A DNA stretch of 64,000 nucleotides, taken from the NCBI RefSeq assembly GCF_000787575.1, contig NW_012236531.1, forward strand, positions 1,573,396 to 1,637,395, written 5' to 3'. Both the position numbers and the translations under genes were made by a program. Position 1 is the stretch's first letter. Every line of letters starts with the position of its first letter. The notes below the pieces were generated by a model. That model did not search any database. It had not been told where the DNA came from and saw nothing but the letters and a program-made list of their open reading frames with translations. This DNA is from Acytostelium subglobosum LB1 (Eukaryota > Evosea > Eumycetozoa > Acytosteliales > Acytosteliaceae). Positions 1 through 10,863 of this stretch are shown here, in pieces.

Positions 1-2053
1 GTCATGTTGGCGTAGAAACGAGTGTATCCATAGTTCATGGCACGGAACATGCTCCAAGATGGCTGTGGCTCATGGCTGCCTCCTGCCCATGGTGCTTGAT
101 CAATGTTACCAGCCATACCAATTGTAATCTATATGATTGGAATGAGTGATTGCGTGTGTCAGTTATCTGTGTGGCGCGAAGAAGTGTACAATCAATCAAA
201 CAACATACGTGAACTGGTGCATCATTGTCATTATCGGCACATGTGAAGTTGTACATTCCACATGTTCTCTCGTAGGCATGGACTGTTTGTGTGGATGGGA
301 TGGGATGGATGTTAGATGTGATGGAAAGATGGTTCAGCAAGGGTGGAGATCGACTTACCATGTGCCCAGAAACAGAGGTTAACGTCGTACTCGACGATGA
401 GTGGCTCAAGGTTGTTCTGGAGATGTGAGTACATTCCACTCTCACCAGAGTCAGTTCCATACATTGGACGATGTCCAGAGAAGATGACCCAAGGTGTCTT
501 GGTCCTGTTGACCGAGGCAAGATCAGCCTCAAGCCAGTTATACTGTGGAGAGCTATCATGTTCGTGAATGGGCGAGTTAGGATTGTTCAATCGATCAATC
601 AATGAAATGTATACATACCCAATCAAGAAGTCATGCTCACCACTCATCTGAGTGAAATGGATTGGTCCCACCTCGTAGGAGTACCAGTTGTCGGCGTTCT
701 CACCATAGCCTGGCATGTTGTAGCGGTAGTAGTAAGGGACACCACACTCGCCACCACTGTCTGAGCCATAGTCTGACCACTCTGGATAGAATGGTTGCTT
801 GGTGTAGTCATATTCATGGCTAAAGTGATGGATTGGAATGATTCCAGAGGGGTTAGTGATCGATTGAATGATTGAATGATTGAATGAATGACCAACAACA
901 CTTACTTTCCGATCGAGACCATGTAGGGTGCTTGGGAGGTGATCTCCTGGATGGACTGATGGTACCAATCCCAGACAAAGGCATTGCCACGAGCGTAGGA
1001 AATGTCACCAATGTGGAGCAGAGACCAGTGTGGCGCAATGTCAGTGTCATGTGGGGACTTCTTGCCGAGTGTGGAAGCCCATGATTGCGACCATGGTGCA
1101 GAGATGGTGGTCAGAACGTTCTCGATGGTCGAGGTGGCGGGTGGCATCATCTCACAGTTGCAGCTGAAGGGTGGCTGCATGCCCAAATCACCGAAAGCGA
1201 CAATGTAGGCTTCGGTCGAAGGCTTGGGCGCCGACGTGAAGTTGAACACGGCGCTGAAGCCGCTCTGCTGGCTGCCAAAGTAGTAGAAGTACTGGGTGGA
1301 CTCGGTCAGGCCGGTCATGACGGCGTCGTGGATGTAGCCGGGGTGGCGGAAGTAGTTGGGGTCGTTGGCGGGCGACGCGCACATCTGGTCGATGGTGTAG
1401 GTCGACGAGCTGCCCTGGACGGACATGGTGAGCTGGCTGGGCGACGTGCCGTAGTAGATGACGGGAGTGTCGTCCGTGCCACTGATCCAATTGAGACGCA
1501 TCTCGCTCGTGTAGTTGGTGTATGCCAAGTACGGCTTCTCCGGAGCGTTGATGTTCTGGAAGGTGACATTGTTTGATGCGCCAACCATTGTGATGTCCAC
1601 CTTGCTATTGATAGGGCTTGGCATCGAAGGATGAGCATTACCCTCGACCCATAATCTAAACACATAAGTATCCCTAACATTAACCAATGGTATGGTGACT
1701 GATCCATATCCTGCCTTGTAAGCTAAGTTGATGTTTGGAAGTATGAGTGAGTTAGTTGAGTTGAGTTGAAATGATTGATTGAGTGAATGAGCGGGTATAT
1801 ACATACTTGAGGAGGCAGTTGACAATGGGATGAAACCGATTGGAATGGTGATGTCGGCGGTGGGTGGGTAGTAGATGGCGATGGTGTCGTAGGCGGTGGG
1901 CTTGGCGATACCATCCCAGGTGATGGTGATGAAGTCTCCATCCTTGGCCAATAGTTCAGGGCTGGCCTTGATGATGGGTTGACCAGCTGCAACAGCATGC
2001 GCCACAGACATCATCACAACCAATGACAACAATATCATTGACTTGTTGTTCAT
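1..2053 (-). CDS. purple acid phosphatase, six exons, C-terminal end outside window
   Basis: A secreted metallophosphatase of the purple acid phosphatase family, which hydrolyses phosphate esters at a binuclear metal site. Exons: 2053-1807, 1722-906, 819-619, 552-359, 282-209 and 128-1; introns are 66-86 nt, GT-AG, and all phases agree. The roughly 553 residues in view begin with a hydrophobic signal peptide (MNNKSMILLSLVVMMS), then a fibronectin-like N domain, then the five metal-ligand blocks GDLG, GDISY, GNHE, SGHRPMY and HVHAYER. GNHE and HVHAYER are each assembled across an intron, which fixes those splice sites. The last visible exon carries the family's C-terminal GNIDQAPW-type segment, so only a short tail is missing. 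The first intron is a multiple of three and open, so an unspliced reading would insert 28 residues. The family call is secure; the substrate is unknown. Confidence 0.93.
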
Positions 2054-2689
2054 CTCTTGATTTCTTGTGTGTCTGTACTTATCTTTATGTGTGTGTTTGT
2101 TGTGTTTGACTGATTTGTAAGTGTCGAGTTGGAATCAAACTTTGCCGATTAGTCGTGTGTGGGTGTTGTGGAACCAGGACTTCAAGCCACCACACATATT
2201 ATCAAAATGATTATTTATTTGTTTAACAAAGATATTTTTGGGCCGATGACACTCAACGAATGGGGATTGTTTGAACTTATCAAAGGGGGTTGACTTACAA
2301 AATAGGATCATTTGATCGTTTTGACTTTGGTCTAAGCCCATAATTCAATCAACACAAATATAATACACATATTTTAGCGCTATTATATAATTGTTTGAGT
2401 AGTTACGCAGATCTGACAACCTTCTTGCAAGGGTTATCGATGGGATCCATGAGGGAAACGGTGCTTATACAAAGGCACTTAAAAATGTTCCCAGCGACGG
2501 AGTAATAGGGACTACCAGTACAATGTATGACGTCCACGACTGCACAGACGATCGTATGGCTTGGGAGAAAGCCTTAATCTTCGGGTTGAACTTAGCCGCG
2601 CTCTTCAAAATGAATTGAGCCAAGCTCTCAACCTCAAACAACGGTGAGAACAATCTGTGCGTCGGGGCGTCTCTTTTTTCAAAAGTGAA
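2054..2689. other. spacer with an unrecognised coding-like remnant
   Basis: No complete gene is visible. On the minus strand, 2684-2465 stays open for about 70 codons and is more GC-rich than its surroundings, with an amphipathic stretch (FSPLFEVESLAQFILKSA), but there is no credible start, partner exon or recognisable domain. It may be a fragment of an older gene or mobile element. Confidence 0.3.
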
Positions 2690-2800
2690 CTTGATTGATG
2701 TTGAACCATCATCATCAACAGAATCTATTATGACATCCCAAACAACTGTCTTGTCTTCGACTCTAGTTGGTGGATGCTGAGATCTTCAAGGTGGAATCAA
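2690..2800 (+). pseudogene. relic of the C-terminal exon of the tandem secreted-protein family
   Basis: The stretch around 2731-2795 aligns by eye with the last exon of the three family copies further right: it keeps the sequence for the DIPxNSLVF segment and then the ending that reads as 'aac/ggatgctgaNatcttca-ggtgga' shortly before the stop in the other copies. The middle of the exon, about 90-100 bases in the full copies, is missing between these two blocks, and no upstream exons were found. It is a short internal-deletion relic and shows that the array once reached at least this far left. Confidence 0.6.
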
Positions 2801-3136
2801 TGAGTGGAGTGATCTATATATGTGGAGTGAGTGCAGTTCCAATAGCAGGTTGACGTTGGAACATCACGGCACGAAGAAGACAACTGTCTTTATTGGTGGT
2901 CAAGAGGGATAGACGATTATTTGAGTTTGCAATTTGGATTGTTGAATGGTGGAATGTAGGTTGCTGATGATGATTGATAGGTGTGGAGAGTACAGAAGAT
3001 GGGGGGTTGTATTAGTAAACAACAACAACTACAATGCAATGATAGATTGATAGACTTCTTTTTCACTACAATCACCTACCAAACAATCACAAGTCACATC
3101 TATCCTCATCAATCACACACATAAACACACAGACAG

Positions 3137-4471
3137 ATGTCCAAGAAGGTCATACTTTTGTTGCTCTGCATTGTGAGCGTTGGCTTACCATCCACCTTGG
3201 CTGATGTAAATGTTGTATCAGTTTTGCTGATGGACGATCATACGTTATCATATCATGACTGACACAATCGATGACACTTACACATAACAGCTCTGGCAAC
3301 CATCAGTGCTCAATGTGTTTGAATATTCCAACCATCAATTCATCTCAATCAACCTCACCGATGGGCAAGTGATCAATCAGACAACATTCCCAGATGTAGT
3401 GTACATCACCAGCATCCTCGAGTACTCTGGTGATGACTTTCTGTTGTTAGGTTACAACATATCTGCAACATGGGTCTGTAATGTGATGCTCTATCACTTC
3501 AACTCTAAAGTATGTCCATCATTATAATGATCATCACGGTGATGATGGTGAATGAGCAAGTCAGTGAAGTTGAGGCATCACACTAACACTTCACTTAACC
3601 CAATCAATCAAACATCATTATTCACACATGTGCACACCTGTCCAGAACATGATATTATCAACCAAGTCTAAGGGACCAACTTGTCTTAAAGGCTACTCAT
3701 CGGATACATCGGCATCACTTGGTTACGATGCCATGAACAACATTGCCTTTCAGGTGGGCTCCTCTTTCCCACCACCAGAATTGCCCACTCTGATGCAATA
3801 CAACTTTGACACCAATCAATCGTAAGTCTGTCAGTCGGCTTCAGTCATCCATTCACGCTGGTTGTCTACTCCATGATGTCACGATGCACCTCCACATGGA
3901 GACCTCTCTGTCATACTTATCAACCACTCACTCAATCAACTCATCGGATGACAGCTCCACGACAAGTTTCACACCAGCTGGTGCTGGATATGGCAACTAC
4001 GATGCCGACAGCCAGACATACTTCATGGTCAACCAAGGAACCCATGAAGAGGAGTCAGAGATCGCAGTGATCTCATATCACATCCCAAGCAACACGACCA
4101 AGGAGTTCCACTTTGACATGCCATTCCTCAGCAATGGCACCTACAGTATTTCGTATGGAACGTATTACAACTCCAAGTTCTACATGCAGTTCATTCCAGA
4201 CAGCATCGACATCTCCACGTTGATCTACCAGATCGATATGATCACGAATGAGACACAGTTGCTGTTTGCTGTTCCACACGACCCAGGTTCGACTGACCTC
4301 AATAGTATCTATGTTGACATCCCGCACAACAGTCTGGTCTTCGTTGGACAACGACTTTACACTGGTCCACAACTCGATATTTATGTGACGGATCTCACCA
4401 CCCTCGAGTACACCAACCGCCAAGTTGAATTCTACATGGAGTTGAACGTTGAGATCTTCACCGTGGAATGA
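3137..4471 (+). CDS. secreted protein of a local tandem family, copy 1 (intact)
   Basis: Four exons (3137-3205, 3291-3509, 3646-3821, 3955-4471) give a 326-residue protein with all phases matching. Residues 1-22 are a signal peptide (MSKKVILLLLCIVSVGLPST). The rest has no domain I recognise; it is rich in N-glycosylation sequons (INLT, YNIS, NGTY, TNET) and in short beta-strand-like segments such as DDFLLLGY and SLVFVGQRL, a look that suggests a beta-propeller-like secreted protein. Conserved cysteines are few (WVCN, TCLK). Two more copies follow at 6247 and 7745, but both are damaged, so this is the only copy that can make full-length protein. The first exon ends exactly after the signal peptide (…LAD), a boundary also kept in copy 3. 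Function unknown. Confidence 0.85.
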
Positions 4472-4579
4472 GTCAGACCCACAACAACTATGACCATGCC
4501 ATTCATTAGTTGGAAGGACTTTTGTATTATAAACTCCTCTCCACTTTGTTCAGGACATAGTTGATAGATCTCAATGAGC

Positions 4580-6040
4580 TTGGTCATGATCATATCCCTG
4601 GTCACCTGTTGCATATATGTACAGGTCGACTCTGTTTGTTGGATTCCTTAATGGCTGTGTAGATGGAACCGTGCTTGGCTGTAAAGTTAGGGTTAACAAT
4701 TAGTCAGCGTATTGAATGAATAGTGATAGTACTAACACATGGCTTACCTTCAGATGCGATGTGACACGACATCATTAAGCAGCCGTACAGCTCCATATAT
4801 TCGCCAGAATGATGTATGAAGATGTGAAGATAAGAGGTAGGTTCAATGTTGTAATATTGATTAGCAATCTGCCAAACCTCTCACACTCTCCATTGATAGG
4901 ACTTGATCACAATGGTGTGATCGAGTAGCAAGATGACCAACTTGTATATCATCTCCCAGAGTCTAACTACATTGGCCTTTTGGTTGTTGTTGTTGATGAT
5001 AGTATTAGTTAATGCACTCAATCAATCACTCACTTGGTGAGCCTCTCTGCTGGCGATTGTCTTACTCTCTCAGTTTCATCTTCAATGAGATCTGTGAGTC
5101 CATCCTCCCTCCTGACCATGACTGCAAGCAATTGGAGACATTGATGAAAGGTAGGCTTGGCTTGACTGAATCGATACTGTGCAGGCATTGGTACTGATTT
5201 GCCACGTCATGCTATCGATCGACAGGGAGTCTCTCTTTCTCATCATCGTCGACCTCATTGTCCTGGATATCTTCCTCATCATTGCTGGTCACGAGAAATT
5301 GTCATCCTCATNATTGTTCTCGTTGTCCTGGTCAACATAATCGTCGTCATNATCGTCNTCATCATCGTGTTCCTCGTCCAGATCCTGATGGTCAACATTG
5401 TCTAATGCCCTGGACCTACTGTCCATCAGATACTTGATGAAGAGCTTGAATAACTTCTTGATCGAGCCTGGTATCATGTGCATGAGATCTGGTATGTACT
5501 GATCAAGCTCAAAGGCAACATCATAGATTGGACGATATGCGAATCTTTGGCGCTGTACTGCCTTCTTCTCATAACTGCTAACTTGCTCTCAGTCAAATCT
5601 AGATACTTGTCTTTGACCATATATCCTTGATATGGTTGTTGGATATGGTTTCTCAAACTCTTCCAATAGCATATCATCAGTGCCCTCAGACAAGCCAATG
5701 ACTGCAGCCTCCAGTAGGGCATTAATGGCGGATGAGCCGTTGTGCCCTAATACAATTGGTTGTACTCCTACTACTACTACTATTACTACTACGTTGGTAG
5801 GGTACACCACTCGACACGTTGGTTGGCTGGTAGGTTTGCTCGATTGAAGATATACAACACGACTAACAGGTTGCCTCGCAGATCGATTAGTGAATCCACT
5901 ACTACTAGTCACTGACTGACTGACAGGTTGGCTCGCCGATCGATTAGTGTATCTGCTGCTGCTGGGTACTGGATGACTGATTGGTTGGCTCGATGATCCA
6001 CCGCTGCCATCATTACCAAGCGAGTGTGCTGGTGCCACCT
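4580..6040 (-). pseudogene. decayed gene, possibly a DNA-transposon transposase
   Basis: Reading leftwards from about 6040, coding-like blocks appear in shifting frames: a Ser/Gln repeat region, NALLEAAVIGLSEGTDDML, a segment FELDQYIPDLMHMIPGSIKK, a long Asp/Glu run interrupted by N bases, then FHQCLQLLAVMVRREDG, an intron-like GTGAGT...AAAAG, and LWEMIYKLVILLLDHTI followed by an in-frame TGA before EVWQIANQYYNIEPTSYLH. The last block (P-x3-H-x3-H-x3-E, YGC, SCH, ASE-x-KHG, then IKESN) resembles the C-terminal pattern of CACTA/Plavaka-like transposases as I remember it; this is an inference, not a match I could run. Frame changes and the stop indicate a dead gene. It sits exactly where copy 2 of the secreted family lost its first exon. 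Confidence 0.4.
5867..5993. repeat. 57-bp tandem repeat, about 2.2 units
   Basis: Units start at 5867, 5924 and 5981. Each begins CAGGTTGSCTCG-like sequence followed by GATCGATTAGTG and a CTR-triplet run. The period is 57 bp, equal to 19 codons, and on the minus strand the open frame reads TNRSA-x-QPVS in each unit, so it may have been a protein repeat of the decayed gene it lies in. Confidence 0.6.
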
Positions 6041-6246
6041 CTTTAACTCCTTCATCAATCCACGTTTGTTATCAAGTTTAAAATGATGTTCCATGTTTTG
6101 GAGTTGGCATCTTTAGGATATAAAATAGTATTAACTTTATAGTTATTATAAGTCTAAATGTAGGTATGTATTATGTATATGTATATGTATATGTATGTAA
6201 GTATGATAGTTATGATAATATTATCGAATAAACACCTTACTTGTAC

Positions 6247-7444
6247 TTGCTCAATGTGTTTGGGTTTTCCAACCATCAATTCATCTCAATCAACCTCACT
6301 GATGGACAAGTGATCAATCAGACAACATTCCCAGATGTAGTGTTCATCACCAGCATCCTCGAGTACTCTGGTGATGACTTCCTGTTGTTGGGTTTAAACA
6401 TATCGGCAACTTGGGTCTGTAATGTGATGCTCTATCACTTCAACTCTAAAGTATGTCAATCATCATGATGATGGTGGTGATGAGCTAGACAAGAAAAGGC
6501 CTCACATTAACACTTCACTCAAACTCTCAAACACCCAATTAATCAAACATTATTCACACATGTCCATACCTGTTCAGAGCATGATACTATCAACCAAGTC
6601 TAAGGGACCATCTTGTCTTAAAGGCTATGCCTCGGACAGTACCGCATCACTTGGTTACGATGCCATGAACAACATTGCCTTTCAGGTGGGCGCTGCTTAC
6701 CCACCTCCAGAATGGCCCGTTCTGATGCAGTACAACTTTGACACCAACAAAACAGCACCAGCACGGTCTTGCAGGCTCACTCATTCAACTTCCGCAGGCA
6801 CCAGCACGGCCACATCATCATCTTGCTCGTGAGCATGCTGGTCTTGTTTTGTCAATCGCAAGTCTCTCAATCGACTGCATTCATCCATCATGTGTCAACA
6901 CCATAATGTCAACATACTTATCACCCACTCACTCAATCATGATCCTGTGCAACTTATTGGATGACAGCTCCACGACAAGGTTCTCACCAGCTGGAGCAGG
7001 ATATGGCAACTACGATTCCAACAGCCAGACATACTTCATGGTCATCCAAGGAATCCATGAAGAAGAGTCAGAGATCGCTGTGATCTCATATCACATCCCA
7101 AGCAACACGACCAAGGAGTTCCACTTTGACTTGCCGATCCTCAGCAATGGCACTTACTCCATTACTTATGGAACGTATTACAACTCCAAGTTCTACATGC
7201 AGTTCGCCCCATACTCAATCGACATCTCCACGTTGATCTACCAGATCGATATGATCAAGAATGAGACACAGTTGCTGTTTGCTGTGCCACACGACCCAGG
7301 TACAGAAGACACCAACACCTTCTATTGAGGTCAGTCGTGGACAACGACATTTATGTGATGGATCTCACGACGCTCGAGAATACAAATCGCCAAGTTGAAT
7401 TCTACATCGAGTTGGTGAACTCTGGTATCTTCACCGTGGAATGA
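6247..7444 (+). pseudogene. secreted-protein family, copy 2 (truncated and interrupted)
   Basis: Homology to copy 1 starts abruptly inside exon 2 at about 6247 and includes 6247-6450, 6578-6747 and 6968-7444. The signal-peptide exon and the first few codons of exon 2 are absent; the sequence to the left is the decayed transposase-like block. A 104-bp insert (6748-6851) destroys the end of exon 3 and its splice donor (GTAAGT has become GCAAGT). In the last exon about 50 bases are deleted near 7322, which gives a TGA after NTFY, though the original C-terminal codons and stop can still be followed to 7444. With no start, a lost donor and a deletion, this copy cannot make the family protein. Confidence 0.8.
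6748..6851. mobile_element. 104-bp MITE-like insert with imperfect terminal inverted repeats
   Basis: Comparison with copies 1 and 3 shows the uninterrupted sequence ACCAATCAATCG; copy 2 reads ACCAA, then 104 extra bases, then TCAATCG. The insert starts CAAAACAGCACCAGCA and ends TGCTGGTCTTGTTTTG, which are inverted repeats matching at 14 of 16 positions. The inside also repeats CACCAGCACGG (6756 and about 6800). No clear target duplication was seen. It is too small to code for anything. Confidence 0.5.
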
Positions 7445-7744
7445 ATGAGTCTGAACATCTACAATGGCCATGCCATTCATTAGTTGGAAGGACCTTGTAT
7501 TATAAACTCATCTCACCTTGACTTTAATCGACAATCCATTTTTGGTTGGAATAGTTCCAGACAATGTGAAAGTCTATCATTCTACTTTGTTTAGGGCATA
7601 GATGACTTAGACTGGAAGTTCTATTCAATCAATCAATTTAAATCATTAAAGTATTTCTTTTGTTTCCCTCATTTGATAAATCATTTCAAATCACAAGATC
7701 ACTTCTATCCTCATCAACAATCACACACAGACAATCAAGAACAT

Positions 7745-8999
7745 ATGTCCAAACAGGTCATACTTTTGTTGCTCTTCATTTTGAGCGTTGGCTTACCATC
7801 CACCTTGGCTGACGTAAATGTTGACCAGTTGTTTACTGGTAGCCTATTATTTAATGACTGACTCAATCCATCGAATCTCATCAGCTGTGGCAACCATCAG
7901 TGCTCAATGTGTTTGAGTTTTCCAACCATCAATTCATCTCAATCAACCTCACTGAAGGACAAGTGATCAATCAGACAACATTCCCAAATGAAGTGTTCAT
8001 CACCAGCATCCTCGAGTACTCTGGTGATGACTTCCTGTTGCTGGGTTACAACCAATCCGCATCGTGGGTCTGTAATATGATGCTAAATCACTTCAACTCT
8101 AAAGTATGTAAATCATGATCAAGATCTTCAGAAGCTTGCCTGCCCAACTCAAGTGAATGTGAGGCACACTTCACTCAAACTCCCAATCAATCAATCAAAA
8201 ATCAATACATGTCCAGAGCATGGTATTATCAACCAAGTCAAAGGGACCATCTTGTCTTAATGGATATGTTTAAGACAGTTCGGCCTCACTTGGCTACGAT
8301 GCCATGAACAACATTGCCTTTCAGGTGGCCTCCTCTTTCCCTCCACCCTCATGGCCTACTCTAATCCAATACAACTTTGACACCAATCAATCGTAAGTCT
8401 GTCAATCGAATACAGTCATTACACCATGATGTAATACTTTTCACCTACTTACTCAATCAATCCACTCATTGGATGACAGCTCCACGACTTGTTTCTCACC
8501 AGAGGGTGGGGGCTATGGAAACTACCACTCAAACAGCCTGACATACTTCATGGTCATCCAAGGAATCCATGAAGAGGTTTCAGAGATCGCTGTGGTCTCA
8601 TATCACATCCCAAGCAACACGACCAAGGAGTTCCACTTTGACTTGCCATTCTTGAGCAATGGTACCTACTCCATTTCTTATGGAACGTATTACAACTCCA
8701 AATTCTACATCGAATTCGTCCCAGACAGCATCAACATTGCCACTTTGATCTACCAGATCGATATGATCAAGAATGAGACACAGTTGCTGTTTGCTGTTCC
8801 ACACGACCCAGGTACAGTTGATACCAACACCATTTATGTTGACATCCCGCACAACAGTCTGGTCTTCGTTGGACAACGTCTTTACATTGGTCCACAACTC
8901 GATATTTATGTGATGGATCTCACCACCCTCGAGTATGCCAACCGCCAAGTTGAATTCTACTTCGAGTTGGTGAACGCTGACATCTTCACCGTGGAATGA
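7745..8999 (+). pseudogene. secreted-protein family, copy 3 (nearly intact, one in-frame stop)
   Basis: The gene structure is the same as copy 1: exons 7745-7813, 7885-8103, 8217-8392 and 8480-8999, with the signal peptide MSKQVILLLLFILSVGLPST and all splice signals kept. In exon 3 the codon that is TCG in copies 1 and 2 is TAA (LNGYV-stop), which would end the protein after about 115 residues. The acceptor sites I can see nearby do not bypass the stop in frame. The last exon is otherwise open to the normal end (FTVE). It is either a young pseudogene or a real gene with a sequencing error at one codon; the 3' half is as well preserved as that of copy 1. Confidence 0.7.
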
Positions 9000-9366
9000 A
9001 TGAGAACATCAACAATGCCATTGCTCCTCTTATCTTATTGACTTCAGTGCAATATGCCATAATAGATTCAATCTTGACTTTGATGTATCATCATACTGTT
9101 GTTTACTGATCTCAAGTGTTGTACATTCTCAATAACATGCCATCATTGAATGAGTGTGAGTGAGGCTCCAAAGGCAATGACCAAGATTCTGTTAACAAAT
9201 GAATCATTCTATCGGTGACCAGCAGACATGTGTGTCTTCAAGAGAGAGATGATTCGTCAATTATTATTTGTTTGTGTGTATCTCAAGAGATAGAGAGTGG
9301 GAAGTGAATGAATGATGTGTTTGTGGTGTATGTTTGTTGTTGATGTTGTAGAAAGCGATTGTATCT

Positions 9367-9401
<35 letters not shown>

Positions 9402-9698
9402 CTGTTTATGTGTATGTGTATGTCCATTCACTTTGGACATTGAATTGAATGAGGGATGAAGAGTTGAGTTTGATAAGATGTTGTTGTCTTTCATACTCAC
9501 TCACTCACTCACTTGTTCATCCATTCATTCATGTTAATTACTTATTAATGTTCTAGTTTATCAATAACATCAGACTACAGACAATAGACAGCAGACAACA
9601 GACGGCAGCAGCATTACCTTGGTATCTCATATCCATCAATCACATGAACACTTGAGACAACAACAACTTTAGTTTAACGAAACAAGACCAACAACTCT
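9000..9698. other. spacer with simple repeats
   Basis: No gene is supported. The stretch contains a (TG)n microsatellite around 9366-9399 and runs of CACTCACTCACT near 9497. The open frame on the minus strand here is only a translation of these repeats (His-Thr runs). Confidence 0.6.
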
Positions 9699-9935
9699 AT
9701 GAAATCGATTATAGCAACCAATCTCATCACCATTCCACTCTACCTCGCCATACGCAAGACACCATCTATTGCTATCATTGACAACAACAATAACAACAGC
9801 ATCAACAACAATACAATTATTAGTAACAAGTTCCAACAATCAATTACAACAAATATTTATCTGACAGCTGACTCTACACCAATTGAGTTACCAACAACAA
9901 AGAAGAAGACTACAACATTTGGAGCATTCGTTTGA
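9699..9935 (+). CDS. possible small Asn-rich protein
   Basis: A 78-codon open frame starting MKSIIATNLITIPLYLA, with an Asn run in the middle and ending TTTFGAFV. The start could act as a short hydrophobic leader. No relative is known to me, and Asn-coding CAA/AAC repeats are common in dictyostelid non-coding DNA, so this could be chance. No neighbour shares a promoter with it. Confidence 0.3.
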   Translation: MKSIIATNLITIPLYLAIRKTPSIAIIDNNNNNSINNNTIISNKFQQSITTNIYLTADSTPIELPTTKKKTTTFGAFV

Positions 9936-10863
9936 TTCATTGATTGACATACACAGAATGTAAGTGACCACAAGACAAAAGAATGAATGAATGAATGAAT
10001 GAATGAATAGACTCTGGAAGAATGAATCGAATCGTTTTTTCGATGTTTGTTGTAGACACTACCTACCTACCTCGAGTTGGTAATGTCAGAAAGTGGAGAT
10101 GTAACCTGCAACCGGGCCACACCCACAGTGATACACCCCCATCATCGTCATGCGAATGAATATGAACAGTTGTTTGTTTTGGTTGATGTCAAACAATCAG
10201 GTGATGCCCATTGTCCGTCATCCATTCGTCGCAAGAGAACAAGTTGAACGAAACCACCACTTTAAATTTGATTTGGGCCTAATCCCCTTCTGGATCTTTG
10301 GCCTGGTCAATCTGTGTGTGTGTGTTTGTTAATGCCAATGGCAAGCCTGGATTGGGTGTTGAACACCTTGACATCACTATCACACACACACATGCACCCC
10401 AACATGCTTCCAATGGAAGCACACTCCTCTTGTCATTCTCTCCACCACTACACAACACTCATTCATTCATGCTCCAGAGGCATGCCTTGTTACTTACTTG
10501 ATTCACTTCACTTCACTTCCTGCCTTCATCACCTTCAACTTCAACAAACACACATACATTGATTGACATATACATACAAATTCAACCATTCAAACTAACC
10601 TTCGCTCTAATTGGTAGTAGTAGTACACAGTAGTAGTTAGTAGTTCAACGCAGCATAGGTTATACAATTCATACCTGCTGACCTTCCATCAAATCATTCA
10701 ATTCCAATTCAACAACAACAATTCAAACAATTAATTAATCGACCGAATCAATCACATCAATCAATCAATCACATTAATCAATCTTGTCACGTGATTGTAG
10801 ACATTGCCATACCCGGCCTATCAATCAATCAAGCAATCAATACATATATATTTACAATATACA
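9936..10863. other. spacer upstream of the ceramide synthase gene
   Basis: No convincing gene. It contains seven GAAT units at 9981-10008, a CTAC run at 10058-10072, GTGTGT and CACACA stretches near 10315 and 10383, and a TCAA-rich region directly before the next start codon. A 60-codon open frame at 10150 has no features of a gene. Confidence 0.6.
9981..10008. repeat. (GAAT)7 microsatellite
   Basis: Seven perfect GAAT units. The same tetranucleotide recurs in many introns and spacers of this window. Confidence 0.9.

Noticed and set aside
1085-1576. Long plus-strand open frame opposite the phosphatase gene
   Set aside because: It lies wholly antisense to a well-supported exon, has biased composition from the GC-rich codons of the real gene and no start context or domain.
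5200-5300. Acidic open blocks near the N bases read as a separate gene
   Set aside because: They continue the decayed minus-strand gene in another frame and have no start of their own.
9264-9500. His/Thr-repeat open frame on the minus strand
   Set aside because: It is the (TG)n and CACT repeat read as protein.
10150-10332. Sixty-codon open frame in spacer
   Set aside because: Ends in a GTGTGT repeat, has no splice partner and no resemblance to a family.
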